Of a stretch of DNA of 64,000 nucleotides, positions 25,524 through 34,832 are shown in pieces. The stretch is from NCBI RefSeq assembly GCF_030408795.1, contig NZ_CP047211.1:310001-374000 (forward strand). The letters run 5' to 3'. The stretch comes from Corynebacterium hansenii (GTDB lineage Bacteria; Actinomycetota; Actinomycetes; Mycobacteriales; Mycobacteriaceae). A program made the translations under genes and the position numbers. The stretch's first letter is position 1. Each line of letters starts with the position of its first letter. The notes under the pieces are model-generated. The model searched no databases. It had not been told where the DNA came from and worked only from the letters and a program-made list of their open reading frames with translations.

Positions 25524-25645
25524 TGACCCGATTGGCGCCCGATGCGCCCCATGATTCGCCCCCGCACCCCGCGGAGGTAGCGCCCGGGGCATTGCGTCGG
25601 ACGCGATAACCAGCACAGAAGTCAACGAATAGCGAGGTCGAGCCG

Positions 25646-25747
25646 ATGGGTTCCGTCATCAAGAAGCGCCGCAAGCGCATGTCGAAGAAGAAGCACCGCA
25701 AGATGCTCCGACGCACCCGAGTCCAGCGCCGGAAGCTCGGCAAGTAG
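25646..25747 (+). CDS. Small ribosomal protein bS22 (33 residues)
   Basis: A 33-residue, extremely basic peptide that begins [20 protein letters not shown] and ends RVQRRKLGK. It is nearly identical to the actinobacterial AURKAIP1/COX24-domain protein seen as bS22 in the small subunit of mycobacterial ribosomes. The ATG has GAGG nine bases upstream. The gene is easy to miss because of its size. It has its own promoter and a strong terminator. Confidence 0.92.
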   Translation: MGSVIKKRRKRMSKKKHRKMLRRTRVQRRKLGK

Positions 25748-25782
25748 GTCCCGCGGCGGGTTTCCCGCCCCGAGGGCCCGCG

Positions 25783-25815
25783 ACGCCCGCCCCACCACGC
25801 GTGGGGCGGGCGTTT
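25783..25815 (+). terminator. Terminator after bS22
   Basis: ACGCCCGCCCCAC (25783-25795) pairs perfectly with GTGGGGCGGGCGT (25801-25813) around a five-base loop, ending in TTT. Confidence 0.85.
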
Positions 25816-25839
25816 CGGCGTTCCGGGGAGGGCTCCCGG

Positions 25840-25845
25840 TATCGT
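25840..25845 (+). promoter_or_regulatory. Leaderless -10 hexamer of the acyltransferase gene
   Basis: TATCGT followed by seven bases (CGGGGGC) and the ATG at 25853. Confidence 0.45.
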
Positions 25846-25852
25846 CGGGGGC

Positions 25853-26908
25853 ATGATTCCGGAACCGGACCTCGAGTTCGTCGAGGACACGTGGTTCCCC
25901 GCCCTGACCCCGCTGCACGACCATTGGTTCCGCGTGGAATTGCACGGCGGGGAGCGCATCCCCGCCGACGGCCCCACGATGATCGTGGCCAACCATTCGG
26001 GCAACCTGCCCGTCGACGCGCTGATGGCCCAGCTGTCGCTGCACCGCGCGTCGGGGCGGCTGATGCGACTGTTGGCCGGTGACGTGGCGTTTTCCCTGCC
26101 CATCGTGTCCGAGCTGGCCACGATGGTGGGCGCGGTGCGCGCCAGCCGCGACGCCGCCGGCGACCTGCTGCGCGCCGGAGAGATGGTCGGCGTGTTCCCC
26201 GAGGGCTACCGCGGCCTGGGCAAGCCGTACACCGAGCGGTACCAGCTGCAGGCGTTCGGCCGCGGCGGATTCGCGGCGACGGCGCTGCGCCACGGGGCGA
26301 CGATCGTGCCCGTGGCCATCACCGGCGCGGAGGAGATCTACCCGCAGCTGGGCGCGGTGTTCCGCGGGTCGGCGCTGCTGGGCGCCGAGGGCATGAAGAC
26401 GTCCAACATCGGCCGCGCCGAGGGCGCCGCGCCCGTGGACGAGGCCCTGGAGTCCCTGGTCCTGGGCGTGGCCGACGTGCTCGCGGAGGGCGCGTCGACG
26501 CCGCTGAAGGACCTGCCGGCCTGGCTGGTCGGCGCGGAGGGCGCCGCCGAACGGAAGGTGTTGCTGGAGCTGGTGCGCGACGTGGTGCTGTCCGTCGCCC
26601 GCGGCCTGGGCATCCCCTACATCCCGACGACGCCGTTCTTCCCGTGGCTCGGCGTGGCGGGCGCGGTGCCGTTGCCGTCGAAGTGGCGGATCGACGTCCT
26701 CGACCCCATCGATCCCCGCGACTGGGCCGAGGGCTACCGCGGCGGGTTCATGGAGGACCCCGCGCCGGGGGCCGGCGGCGGCGTGCCCGGCCCCGTTGCG
26801 CTTCACGACGACCCGGTGTCGGTGCTGGGGCTGTCCGGCGAGGTCAAGGGGCGCATCCAGTCCACGCTGCTGAAGAACCTGCGGGACCGCAGGAGCGCCT
26901 TTTACTGA
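25853..26908 (+). CDS. PlsC-type acyltransferase
   Basis: A 351-residue glycerolipid acyltransferase homologue. The catalytic NHx4D motif is ANHSGNLPVDAL and the second motif is VFPEGYRGLG, followed by a hydrophobic ATIVPVAITGAEE strand. It matches the conserved Rv0502-like gene found just after bS22 in mycobacteria. The acyl acceptor is unknown; phosphatidic-acid or glycolipid synthesis are both possible. Near the C-terminus a Gly/Pro loop precedes the final helix ending in SAFY. Confidence 0.82.
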   Translation: MIPEPDLEFVEDTWFPALTPLHDHWFRVELHGGERIPADGPTMIVANHSGNLPVDALMAQLSLHRASGRLMRLLAGDVAFSLPIVSELATMVGAVRASRDAAGDLLRAGEMVGVFPEGYRGLGKPYTERYQLQAFGRGGFAATALRHGATIVPVAITGAEEIYPQLGAVFRGSALLGAEGMKTSNIGRAEGAAPVDEALESLVLGVADVLAEGASTPLKDLPAWLVGAEGAAERKVLLELVRDVVLSVARGLGIPYIPTTPFFPWLGVAGAVPLPSKWRIDVLDPIDPRDWAEGYRGGFMEDPAPGAGGGVPGPVALHDDPVSVLGLSGEVKGRIQSTLLKNLRDRRSAFY

Positions 26909-26986
26909 GGGGGCGGGCGCGGACTGCCGCTGATCCGGGCGCCGGCCGATTGCCGTGCCGCCGCCCGCCTACCGAGTGGCCGTCGC

Positions 26987-28057
26987 CTACCGGCCGCGCG
27001 ACCGCAGACCGTTCCAGGCCAGGTACCCGCCGGCCGCCGTCGCGCCGACGCCGGAGGCGAGCCCACCCCACCGGGCGGCGGTGAACATGGTGTGGCGCAG
27101 CTTCCGGTAATCGCGGATCGACCAGCCGCGCTCCTCCGCGATGCGGCGCAGCCGCCGGTCGGGGTTGACGGCGACGGCCGACCCCACCATCGACAACATG
27201 GGCACGTCGTTGGCGGAGTCCGAGTATGCGGTACAGCGGGACAGGTCGAGGCCCGAGGACGCGGACAGCGCCGCGACGGCGTGTTTCTTGCCCGGGCCGT
27301 GGAGGATGTCGCCGACCAGGCGGCCGGTGAACGCGCCGCCCTCGACCTCGGCGACGGTGCCCAGGGCGCCGGTGAGCCCCAGCCGCTTCGCGATGACCTG
27401 CGCCAGCTGCACCGGCGCGGCGGTCACCAGCCAGACCTCCTGACCCGCCTGCAGGTGCAGGTTCGCCAGCTCGCGGGTGCCCGCGTAGACGCGGTCGCCG
27501 ATGATCTCGTCGAAGATCTCCTCGGCCATGGCCACGGTCTCGTCGACGTCGTGGCCCTTGATGAAGGCCAGCGCCTGCTCGCGCGTGTCCGCGATGTCGA
27601 CGGCGTCCTCGGAACCGGACACCCGGAACTTGATCTGCTTCCACAGCATCCCGGCCAGTTCGCGGTAGTCGAAGAAGCCGCGGCGGGCCAGGCCCGCGCC
27701 GAAAAGGAAGATCGACGCACCCTGGACCAGCGTGTTGTCGACGTCGAAGAAGGCCGCGGCGCCATTGTCCTGGGGGATGTCCGGATGCGGGTCCGAGAGC
27801 CGTTCCCGCCCGCCCGCGGATTCCGCGGCGCCGTGGACGGATCGGTAGCCGACCAGCAGTTCGTCGGAGCCGATGCCGTAGACCTCGCTCATCGCGGTCA
27901 GCGCCGCGGCCTCGCCGGCGGCCCGCTGCGATTCCGGGTCGAGGGGTTGCAGCGCCACGGTTTCGAGGAAGTGGCGCACGTTGCCGTGTGACGGCAGCAG
28001 TTCCGACAGGATGTCGCCCGGGAGCAGGGACGGCAGGTCGGATCCTGGACTTGGCAC
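26987..28057 (-). CDS. HAD-IB hydrolase (SerB1-like) with C-terminal membrane segment
   Basis: A 356-residue haloacid-dehalogenase family phosphatase. Motif I is [13 protein letters not shown] (about 103), motif [10 protein letters not shown], and motif [13 protein letters not shown] with [13 protein letters not shown]. An N-terminal helical region of about 95 residues precedes the catalytic domain, and a short hydrophobic C-terminus ([15 protein letters not shown]) may touch the membrane. Homologues are annotated as phosphoserine phosphatase SerB1, but the substrate is not established. The GTG start has AGGAACCCCCA upstream. Divergent from the glutaredoxin-like gene. Confidence 0.82.
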   Translation of the reverse strand: MPSPGSDLPSLLPGDILSELLPSHGNVRHFLETVALQPLDPESQRAAGEAAALTAMSEVYGIGSDELLVGYRSVHGAAESAGGRERLSDPHPDIPQDNGAAAFFDVDNTLVQGASIFLFGAGLARRGFFDYRELAGMLWKQIKFRVSGSEDAVDIADTREQALAFIKGHDVDETVAMAEEIFDEIIGDRVYAGTRELANLHLQAGQEVWLVTAAPVQLAQVIAKRLGLTGALGTVAEVEGGAFTGRLVGDILHGPGKKHAVAALSASSGLDLSRCTAYSDSANDVPMLSMVGSAVAVNPDRRLRRIAEERGWSIRDYRKLRHTMFTAARWGGLASGVGATAAGGYLAWNGLRSRGR

Positions 28058-28244
28058 TGGGGGTTCCTAAACTTTTGCGGGGTGGCCGCGATTGTTGCGG
28101 GTTTGGCCGCCGGTGGGCGGCCCACGGGCCGGACGCCGGTGGGGTTCATCGTATGCTTCCACCGATCACTCCGCCGGGGAGGCCCCGGCGGCGGGCGGCG
28201 GGGCCCGGCCGGCCGCCCGCGCACGCAACGAAAGGGGCGCCGAC

Positions 28245-28481
28245 ATGTCCGTCGTCACTCTCATGACCCGCGCCACCTGTGGCTCCTGCGCCCGGGTCGA
28301 AGCCCAGATCCGCCCGATCGCCGAACGCTTCGGCGCGGAGGTGGAGATCGTCGACGTCGATGCCGGCGACGGGGCCGATGCCGTCGAGTTCGGCGACCGC
28401 GTGCCGGTGGTGCTCGTCGACGGCGAGGAAATCGCCTGCTGGGAGATCGACGACGAGGATCTGATCGACGCGCTGCGGTGA
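28245..28481 (+). CDS. Glutaredoxin-like thiol protein
   Basis: A 78-residue thioredoxin-fold protein with the active site CGSC in TRATCGSCARVEAQI, followed by VEIVDVDAGD, the cis-Pro region DRVPVVLVDGEEI and a final helix. The compact size and position immediately before hemA match the mycobacterial glutaredoxin-like Rv0508. It probably uses mycothiol or thioredoxin reductase as partner. The ATG is preceded by GAAAGGGGCG. Upstream 28058-28244 is the divergent promoter region with the HAD gene. Confidence 0.85.
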   Translation: MSVVTLMTRATCGSCARVEAQIRPIAERFGAEVEIVDVDAGDGADAVEFGDRVPVVLVDGEEIACWEIDDEDLIDALR

Positions 28482-28859
28482 AACTCCCGCGATGGGGGTG
28501 GGGGCATCGGGGCCCGTGCCCCCGAAACGGCGGTGAATAGGAATCGCGCATCGGGCCCATCGGGGCGCGATGGGGGATGGGCGCGTTTGTGGAATATCCC
28601 CGCCACGGTCTACCGTTGGTGAAAATGAGCCCACGGCATGGGCGGGCGCACAACGCCTGTCATGAGCCTAGGGCACGGTGGATCTGGCATCCGCACCGGG
28701 GTCGGCGCTTGGCGCCGTCGCCCCGGTTCGCGCCGTTTTCACCTCGATCCAGATCCGCGAAGCGAAGGCGCCGAACCCCGTGTGCGCCACGCGGAAGTCG
28801 AGATCCGGCCGCCGATGCGGACGCCGGATGGAGGAGGAACGGATAGCGGTGGTTATGCC
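28482..28859 (+). promoter_or_regulatory. Long hemA upstream region with promoter and leader hairpin
   Basis: A 378-base gap without a gene. A candidate promoter is TTGTGG (28587-28592), 18 bases, TACCGT (28611-28616), giving a leader of about 240 bases. Near its end ATCCGGC (28803-28809) pairs with GCCGGAT (28823-28829), immediately followed by GGAGGAGG. That strong ribosome-binding-like sequence is about 22 bases from the hemA GTG, too far to serve it directly unless the RNA folds. Confidence 0.45.
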
Positions 28860-30275
28860 GTGAGTGTGCTGCTCGTGGGAATGTCGCACCGATCCGCGCC
28901 GGTGTCGTTGCTGGAGCGGGTGTCCGTGGCCGACGCGGACCAGCCCAAGACGCTCGCCCGCCTTCTCTCGGAGGACGCGGTGTCCGAGGCCATGCTGGTC
29001 TCCACCTGCAACCGGGTCGAGTACTACGTCGCGGCCCGGGGATTCCACGCCGGCCTGTCGGCCGTCGTGCGCGAGATCGTGGACCGCTCCGGGGTCGACG
29101 TCGACGACCTGACGCCGCACCTGTACGTCCGCTACGCCGAGGGCGCCGCGGAGCACATGCTGTCGGTGGCCTCCGGGCTGGATTCGATGGTGCTCGGCGA
29201 GCAGCAGATCATCGGCCAGCTCCGCGCCGCCTACCAGGACGCCGACGAATGCGGCGCGGTGGGCCGCACCCTCCACGACCTCGCGCAGCGCGCGCTGCAC
29301 ACCGGCAAGCGCGTGCATTCGGAGACCGGCATCGACGAAGCCGGCGCCTCCATGGTCTCCGTCGCGGTCGACGAGGCCATCCGCGCCATCAACCCCGACT
29401 ACCAGCCCGGCGACGCCGACGGGCTGGCCGGCCGCCACGCGCTGATCCTCGGCGCGGGAGCCATGAGCTCCCTGGCCGCCACGCACCTGGGCCGGGCGGG
29501 CGTCTCGCACATCACCGTCGCCAACCGCACGGTCGACCGCGCCGAGACCCTCGCCGACCATTCCATCGAGGCCGGCATCCCGGCCCGCGGCATCCCCCTC
29601 GAGGACTACCGCGACGTGCTGTCCGACGTCGACATCCTGGTCACCGCCACCGGCGCCATGAGCCCCGTGGTCCTCGCCGACGACGTGCGCGACGTCGGCC
29701 CGCTGGCCATCGCCGACCTGTCCATGCCGCGCGACGTCGAGGAGGGCGTCGGCGAGCTGCAGGGCATCGCGCTGTTCGACATCGAGCACCTGCAGATGAC
29801 CTCCACCCGCGAGCTGGGCCGCGACGACGAGGACGCCGCCCGCGCCATCGTCGACGAGGAACTGGAGGGCTACCTGCAGGCGCAGCGCGCCCTCGAGGTC
29901 GCGCCGACGGTGAAGGCCCTGCGCGAGAAGGCCGCCGAGGTCGTCTCCGCCGAACTGCTGCGCCTGGAGGCCAAGACCCCGGGACTGTCCGACCGCGAGC
30001 GCCAGGAGGTCGGACGGACCGTGCGCCGGGTCGTCGACAAGCTGCTGCACGTGCCGACGATCCAGGTGAAGAAGCTGTCCGGCGAACCCGGCGGCACGTC
30101 CTACGCCCAGGCCCTGCAGCGCCTGTTCGACCTTCCGCTGTCCACGCCCCAGGCGCTGTACGCGGACACCGACATCCCCGCCGACCTGATGGTCGGCAAC
30201 CGCATGGGCCGCATGGGCGGCACCGCGGACATCGACGGCATCATGCGACCCGGAACCGGAGGAAACCGTGGCTGA
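28860..30275 (+). CDS. hemA: Glutamyl-tRNA reductase
   Basis: First committed step of C5-pathway heme synthesis: reduces Glu-tRNA to glutamate-1-semialdehyde with NADPH. 471 residues. The catalytic domain has VGMSHRSAPVSLLERV and the nucleophile in VSTCNRVEYYV; LGEQQIIGQLRAAYQ and HTGKRVHSETGI follow; the NADPH fold is ALILGAGAMSSLAATHL, and a C-terminal dimerisation domain is present. The GTG at 28860 is the family start (MSVLL). Its stop overlaps hemC by eight bases. Regulation may act at the long leader. Confidence 0.94.
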   Translation: MSVLLVGMSHRSAPVSLLERVSVADADQPKTLARLLSEDAVSEAMLVSTCNRVEYYVAARGFHAGLSAVVREIVDRSGVDVDDLTPHLYVRYAEGAAEHMLSVASGLDSMVLGEQQIIGQLRAAYQDADECGAVGRTLHDLAQRALHTGKRVHSETGIDEAGASMVSVAVDEAIRAINPDYQPGDADGLAGRHALILGAGAMSSLAATHLGRAGVSHITVANRTVDRAETLADHSIEAGIPARGIPLEDYRDVLSDVDILVTATGAMSPVVLADDVRDVGPLAIADLSMPRDVEEGVGELQGIALFDIEHLQMTSTRELGRDDEDAARAIVDEELEGYLQAQRALEVAPTVKALREKAAEVVSAELLRLEAKTPGLSDRERQEVGRTVRRVVDKLLHVPTIQVKKLSGEPGGTSYAQALQRLFDLPLSTPQALYADTDIPADLMVGNRMGRMGGTADIDGIMRPGTGGNRG

Positions 30276-31251
30276 CAACGACATCCAGGGCACCGACACC
30301 CAGGGCGCCGATTCGACCGACGGCGTGGCCGGGGACGACCGGCCCGTCATCCGCATCGGCACCCGCGGTTCCGAGCTAGCCACCACGCAGGCCGGCCACG
30401 TGCGCGACGCGCTGATCCGCATGGGCCACGACGCCGAGCTGGTGATCGTGAAGACCGAGGGCGACGCCAACCGGCACGACCCGGTGGAGAAGATCGGCAT
30501 CGGCGTGTTCACCCAGGCCCTGCGCCACGCGCTGCGCGAGGACGTCTGCGACATCGCCGTGCACTCCTTCAAGGACCTGCCGACCGCGCCGGAGGAGGAC
30601 CTGATCATCGCCGCCGTGCCGGAGCGAGTCGACCCGCGCGAGGTGCTCGTCTCCCGCGGCAACGTGCCGCTGGCCGAGCTGCCGGAGGGCGCCAAGGTGG
30701 GCACCTCCGCGCCGCGCCGCGTCTCCCAGCTGCGCTCCGTGCGGCCCGACCTGGACATCCGACCGCTGCGCGGCAACATCGAGACCCGCATGGGCCGCGT
30801 CGACGACGACCTCGACGCGGTGGTGCTGGCCCGCGCCGGCCTGGACCGCACCGGCCGGCTCGACCGCGCCGCCGAGTCGCTCGACGTCGACGTGCTCATG
30901 CCCGCGCCCGCCCAGGGAGCCCTGGCCGTCGAATGCCGCGCCGCGGACAAGCGCCTGGCGCTGATCCTCGGCCGCCTGGACGACGCCGAGTCGCACGCCC
31001 GCGCCCGCGCCGAGCGGATGATCCTGTCCGAGCTGCAGGCCGGCTGCACCGCCCCCGTCGCCGCGCACGCGGTGATCACCGAGGACGGGCAGCTGGAGCT
31101 GACCGCCGGCGTATTCGCCCTCGACGGCTCCCGCCGGCTGATCGAATCCGGCGTCGGCGCCCCGGAGGACGCCGAGGAGATCGGCCGCTCCGTCGCCGCG
31201 CACCTGCTGGAGCAGGGGGCCCACGACGTCATGGGGGACACCCTGCGTTGA
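30268..31251 (+). CDS. hemC: Hydroxymethylbilane synthase
   Basis: Condenses four porphobilinogens to hydroxymethylbilane. 327 residues with an unstructured 25-residue N-terminus, then IRIGTRGSELATTQAGHV, the catalytic Asp in VCDIAVHSFKDLPT, VGTSAPRRVSQL, LRGNIETR and the dipyrromethane cofactor Cys260 in LQAGCTAPVAAHA. The GTG start follows CCGGAGGAAACC and lies inside the end of hemA, so the genes are translationally coupled. Confidence 0.95.
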   Translation: MADNDIQGTDTQGADSTDGVAGDDRPVIRIGTRGSELATTQAGHVRDALIRMGHDAELVIVKTEGDANRHDPVEKIGIGVFTQALRHALREDVCDIAVHSFKDLPTAPEEDLIIAAVPERVDPREVLVSRGNVPLAELPEGAKVGTSAPRRVSQLRSVRPDLDIRPLRGNIETRMGRVDDDLDAVVLARAGLDRTGRLDRAAESLDVDVLMPAPAQGALAVECRAADKRLALILGRLDDAESHARARAERMILSELQAGCTAPVAAHAVITEDGQLELTAGVFALDGSRRLIESGVGAPEDAEEIGRSVAAHLLEQGAHDVMGDTLR

Positions 31252-31360
31252 CCCCCGGGGCGCCGGGCGCGAACCCGCGCCGCCCCGCGGGCCCGGCCCG
31301 CCCCACCCGAACCCGCACAACCCGCCACGAACAACCGAGAAGAAAAGCAACGCCACCACG

Positions 31361-33094
31361 ATGAGCACCCCCCGCACGACGCCCGCCGGACGCATCCTGT
31401 TCGTCGGCGCAGGCCCGGGCAACCCGGATCTGCTGACGCTGCGCGCCCGCGAAGTCCTCGCCGGCACTTCCGTCGCCTACGTCGACCCGGACGTGATGCC
31501 GGGCGTACGCGAACTCGTCGCCGCTGATCTCCCGGTGCCCGAGGACGTCCTCCGCGAGGCCGAGGAAGCCTACGAGCGCCTGTGCGCCGATGCGAAGGCG
31601 TCGGGCTCGCGCCGCAAGCCGCCGCGCCCCGCGCCGCCGACGGCCGCCGACATCCGCGAGCCCGTGGGCGACCCCACGGAGATGAGCCGCGCGCTCGTCG
31701 CCGAGGCCCGCCGGGGCCACGACGTCGTCCGCCTGGTCGCGGGCAACCCCCTGACCAGCGACGCCATCCTGGCGGAGATCAACGCCGTGTCGCGCAACAA
31801 CATCGAGTTCCAGATCGTGCCCGGCATGTCGGTGCCGTCGACGGTCCCCGCCTTCGCGGGCATCGCGCTGGGCTCGACGTACACCGAAACCGACCTCGGC
31901 CGCGCCGACGTGGACTGGGACGAGCTGGCCGCCGCGCCGCAGCCGCTGGTGCTGCAGGCGGTGGAGGACGACCTGTCGGCCATCGCCGGCGAGCTGTCGG
32001 CCCGCGGTCTGCCGGATTCGATGCCGACGTCCGTCACCGTCCACGGCACCACGCGCCTGCAGCGCACCTACGACGTCACCCTGGGCACGCTGGCGCAGCT
32101 GTCGGGCGATCTGTCGGGTCCCCTGGTGGTCACGCTGGGCAAGGGCGTCGACAAGCGCTCCAAGTACAGCTGGTGGGAGAACCGTGCGCTGTACGGCTGG
32201 AACGTGCTGGTGCCGCGCGCGAAGGGCCAGGCCGGCCCGATGCGCACGCGCCTGGCCGCCCACGGCGCGATCCCGATCGAGGTGCCCACCATCTCCATCG
32301 AGCCGCCGCGCAGCCCCGCCCAGATGGAGCGCGCGGTCAAGGGCCTGGTCGACGGTCGCTACCAGTGGGTGGTGTTCACGTCCGTCAACGCGGTCAACGC
32401 GGTGTGGGACAAGTTCGTCGAGTTCGGCCTGGACGCGCGGTCGTTCGCGGGCGTGCGCATCGCCGCAGTCGGGCACAAGACCGCGGAGGCGATCCGCGAG
32501 CTGGGCATCACCCCGGAGCTGCTTCCCGACGAGGCCCGCCAGAACGCCGCCGGCGTCGTGGAGGTGTTCCCCGAGTTCATCGAGGGCATGGACCCGGTCA
32601 ACCGGGTGCTGCTGCCGCGGGCGGACATCGGCACGGACGTCCTGGTCGACGGCCTGATGGACCTGGGCTGGGAGGTCGACGACGTCACCGCCTACCGCAC
32701 GGTGCGCGCCGCCCCGCCGAGCGCCGAGATCCGCGACATGATCAAGACCGGCGGTTTCGACGCCGTGTGCTTCACGTCCGGTTCGACGGTGAAGAACCTG
32801 GTCGGCATCGCCGGCAAGCCGCACGCGCGCACGATCATCGCCTGCATCGGCCCGATGGCCGCGGCGACCGCCCGCGAGTACGGCCTGCGCGTCGACGTCA
32901 TGCCCGAGCGCGCCGGCATCACCGACCTGGTGGATGCCCTGGCCGAGCACGTCGCGCACCTGCGCGCCGCCGGCCAGCTGCCGCCGCCGCGCAAGAAGCG
33001 CCGCAAGCGCGCCTCCGAGGGCAAGGCCGCGCGGGCCGCGGCGGAGTCGCTTGCCGACGGCCCGGCGAACAACTCCGAGACGGCCGGGGAGTAG
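31361..33094 (+). CDS. hemD: Uroporphyrinogen-III synthase fused to a degenerate methyltransferase-like domain
   Basis: A 577-residue two-domain protein. Residues 10-265 resemble SUMT/CobA methyltransferases (FVGAGPGNPDLLTLRA, IVPGMSVPS, HGTTRLQRTY), but the SAM-site GDPxxFGR motif reads AGNPLTSDA, so methyltransferase activity is doubtful. Residues 270-545 are a HemD fold (VLVPRAKGQAGPM, FTSVNAVNAVW, VCFTSGSTVKNLV), which closes hydroxymethylbilane to uroporphyrinogen III. The tail is basic (KKRRKRASEGK). This fused form is usual in corynebacteria and mycobacteria. It follows hemC after 109 bases that contain only an A-rich stretch near the ATG. Confidence 0.88.
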   Translation: MSTPRTTPAGRILFVGAGPGNPDLLTLRAREVLAGTSVAYVDPDVMPGVRELVAADLPVPEDVLREAEEAYERLCADAKASGSRRKPPRPAPPTAADIREPVGDPTEMSRALVAEARRGHDVVRLVAGNPLTSDAILAEINAVSRNNIEFQIVPGMSVPSTVPAFAGIALGSTYTETDLGRADVDWDELAAAPQPLVLQAVEDDLSAIAGELSARGLPDSMPTSVTVHGTTRLQRTYDVTLGTLAQLSGDLSGPLVVTLGKGVDKRSKYSWWENRALYGWNVLVPRAKGQAGPMRTRLAAHGAIPIEVPTISIEPPRSPAQMERAVKGLVDGRYQWVVFTSVNAVNAVWDKFVEFGLDARSFAGVRIAAVGHKTAEAIRELGITPELLPDEARQNAAGVVEVFPEFIEGMDPVNRVLLPRADIGTDVLVDGLMDLGWEVDDVTAYRTVRAAPPSAEIRDMIKTGGFDAVCFTSGSTVKNLVGIAGKPHARTIIACIGPMAAATAREYGLRVDVMPERAGITDLVDALAEHVAHLRAAGQLPPPRKKRRKRASEGKAARAAAESLADGPANNSETAGE

Positions 33095-33198
33095 GCGGGG
33101 CCGGGCCGGGGAGGGGCGCCTCCGGCGCGGGCGAGGCGCGCATCGCGTGCCCCCGCGACGGAGCCCGACCCCGGTGCCCGTTTCCCGGCGGGCGACCG

Positions 33199-33204
33199 TA
33201 CCCT
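33199..33204 (+). promoter_or_regulatory. Leaderless -10 hexamer of hemB
   Basis: TACCCT followed by six bases (GGGGGC) and the ATG at 33211. It shares the exact hexamer with the ppx, menE and menD promoters. Confidence 0.55.
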
Positions 33205-33210
33205 GGGGGC

Positions 33211-34239
33211 ATGACGGAATCCCGCACCCCCTCAGCCGACGTCCCAGCCCCGATCCGCAGGCCGCGCCGCCTGCGCTCTTCCCCCGTGATGCGGCGGATG
33301 ACGGCGGAGACGTCGCTGACTGTCGATGATCTGATCCTGCCCATGTTCGTGGCCGACGGCCTGGACGAGCCCCGCCCGATCTCGTCGCTGCCCGGCGTTT
33401 CGCAGCACACGGAGGACTCGCTGGTCCGCGCGGTCGAGGAGGCCGCGGAGCTGGGGATCCCCAGCGTCGACCTGTTCGGCGTGCCGCTGGATTCGGACAA
33501 GGACGGCGAGGGCGCGTGCTCGTGGCGGGAGGACGGCGTGCTCAACCGGGCGCTGGCCCGCCTGCGCCGCGAGTTCGGCGACGACGTGCTGATCATGGCC
33601 GACACCTGCCTGGACGAGTTCACCGATCACGGGCACTGCGGCGTGCTGCGCCGCGACCGGTGGGGCCGCACGATCGTCGACAACGACGCGACGCTGGCCA
33701 ACTACGCCCGCATGGCCGTGGCGCAGGCCGACGCCGGCGCCCACATCGTGTCGCCGTCCGGGATGATGGACGGCCAGATCGAGGCCATCCGCGCCGCGCT
33801 GGACGCCGCGGGCCACGTGGACGTGGCCATCATGGCGTACTCGGCGAAGTACGCGTCGGCGTTCTACGGCCCGTTCCGCGAGGCCGTCGGCAGCTCGCTG
33901 GAGGGTGACCGCCGCACGTACCAGCAGGACCCGGCCAACCGCCGCGAGAGCCTGCTGGAGGTCGAGCTCGACATCGCCGAGGGCGCCGACTTCGTCATGG
34001 TCAAGCCCGCGATGGCGTACCTGGACATCGTCCGCGAGGTCGCCGACATGTCGCCGGTGCCGGTCGCCGCGTACCAGGTGTCGGGCGAGTACGCGATGAT
34101 CCACGCGGCCGCCAACAACGGCTGGATCGACCTGGAGGGGGCGATGATGGAGTCCGTGCTGGGCATCCACCGCGCCGGCGCGGAGCAGGTGCTGACGTAC
34201 TTCGCGGTCGACGTCGCCAGGAAGCTCCGCGGGCGATGA
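33211..34239 (+). CDS. hemB: Delta-aminolevulinic acid dehydratase (porphobilinogen synthase)
   Basis: Joins two 5-aminolevulinate molecules to porphobilinogen. 342 residues with RRLRSSPVMRRM at the start, LPMFVADG, the metal region MADTCLDEFTDHGHCGVL, and the two Schiff-base lysines in MAYSAKYASAFYGPFR and MVKPAMAYLDI. The metal region has Cys-Leu-Asp and His-Cys, intermediate between Zn and Mg types. The stop overlaps the next start (ATGA), linking heme synthesis to the following membrane proteins. Confidence 0.95.
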   Translation: MTESRTPSADVPAPIRRPRRLRSSPVMRRMTAETSLTVDDLILPMFVADGLDEPRPISSLPGVSQHTEDSLVRAVEEAAELGIPSVDLFGVPLDSDKDGEGACSWREDGVLNRALARLRREFGDDVLIMADTCLDEFTDHGHCGVLRRDRWGRTIVDNDATLANYARMAVAQADAGAHIVSPSGMMDGQIEAIRAALDAAGHVDVAIMAYSAKYASAFYGPFREAVGSSLEGDRRTYQQDPANRRESLLEVELDIAEGADFVMVKPAMAYLDIVREVADMSPVPVAAYQVSGEYAMIHAAANNGWIDLEGAMMESVLGIHRAGAEQVLTYFAVDVARKLRGR

Positions 34240-34832
34240 CGGACCGGCCCGAACCCCCGCAGCAGATCCTCGGCGCGTGGCAGGCGTGGCTGGTGACGTG
34301 CGTCCTGCAGGTCGCCGGCGCGCTGACCACCCTGGCGATCATCTTGCTCGACCCCGGCGCGCTGCTGGAGGTGCCGGGTCTCGGGGGCCGGGCCGTCGGC
34401 GATTCGCTTCCGGAGCTGTCCGCGGACGACACGATCATGGTGGGGCGGCATATGGCGGTGTACAACATGTTGTTCACCGTCGCCTGCGCGGGGGTCTTCG
34501 CCTTCCTGGCGTACCGCATGCGCGCGGGCGCGAAGTGGGCGCGGTTCATTCTGGTGGCGGGGTCGGCGTTGCTGTTCGCCCGGATGCTCGTCGTGTTCAT
34601 CGGCGGCCCGGTGGGGCCGTGGGCGATGGCCCCGGTTCCCCTGTGGCTCGCCGACGGGGCGCTGGCCATCGCGTCGGCGACCGCGGCGGGCGCGGCGGTG
34701 ATATTGGCGTCCGGCCGCTGCGCCATGGAGTATTTTGGCCTCGGAGGAGACGATTCCGGCGGTGGGCCGGGATCTGCGCCGGGCCGGGGAGCGCGGCGCG
34801 GTGGCGGAAAGGATGGCGGGGATGGCCGCTGA
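34236..34832 (+). CDS. Four-helix membrane protein linked to hemB
   Basis: A 198-residue membrane protein that I do not recognise beyond its conserved position. Hydrophobic helices are at about 13-38, 72-93, 101-120 and 128-153, and a glycine-rich positively charged tail (GRGARRGGGKDGG) follows from about 170. The ATG overlaps the hemB stop (ATGA), and its own end overlaps the next gene. A related membrane protein follows hemB in mycobacteria. Confidence 0.65.
   Translation: MTDRPEPPQQILGAWQAWLVTCVLQVAGALTTLAIILLDPGALLEVPGLGGRAVGDSLPELSADDTIMVGRHMAVYNMLFTVACAGVFAFLAYRMRAGAKWARFILVAGSALLFARMLVVFIGGPVGPWAMAPVPLWLADGALAIASATAAGAAVILASGRCAMEYFGLGGDDSGGGPGSAPGRGARRGGGKDGGDGR

Noticed and set aside
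28482..28859. Small gene between the glutaredoxin-like gene and hemA
   Set aside because: Short open frames exist, but none has a ribosome site with plausible composition, and the region looks like a promoter and leader.
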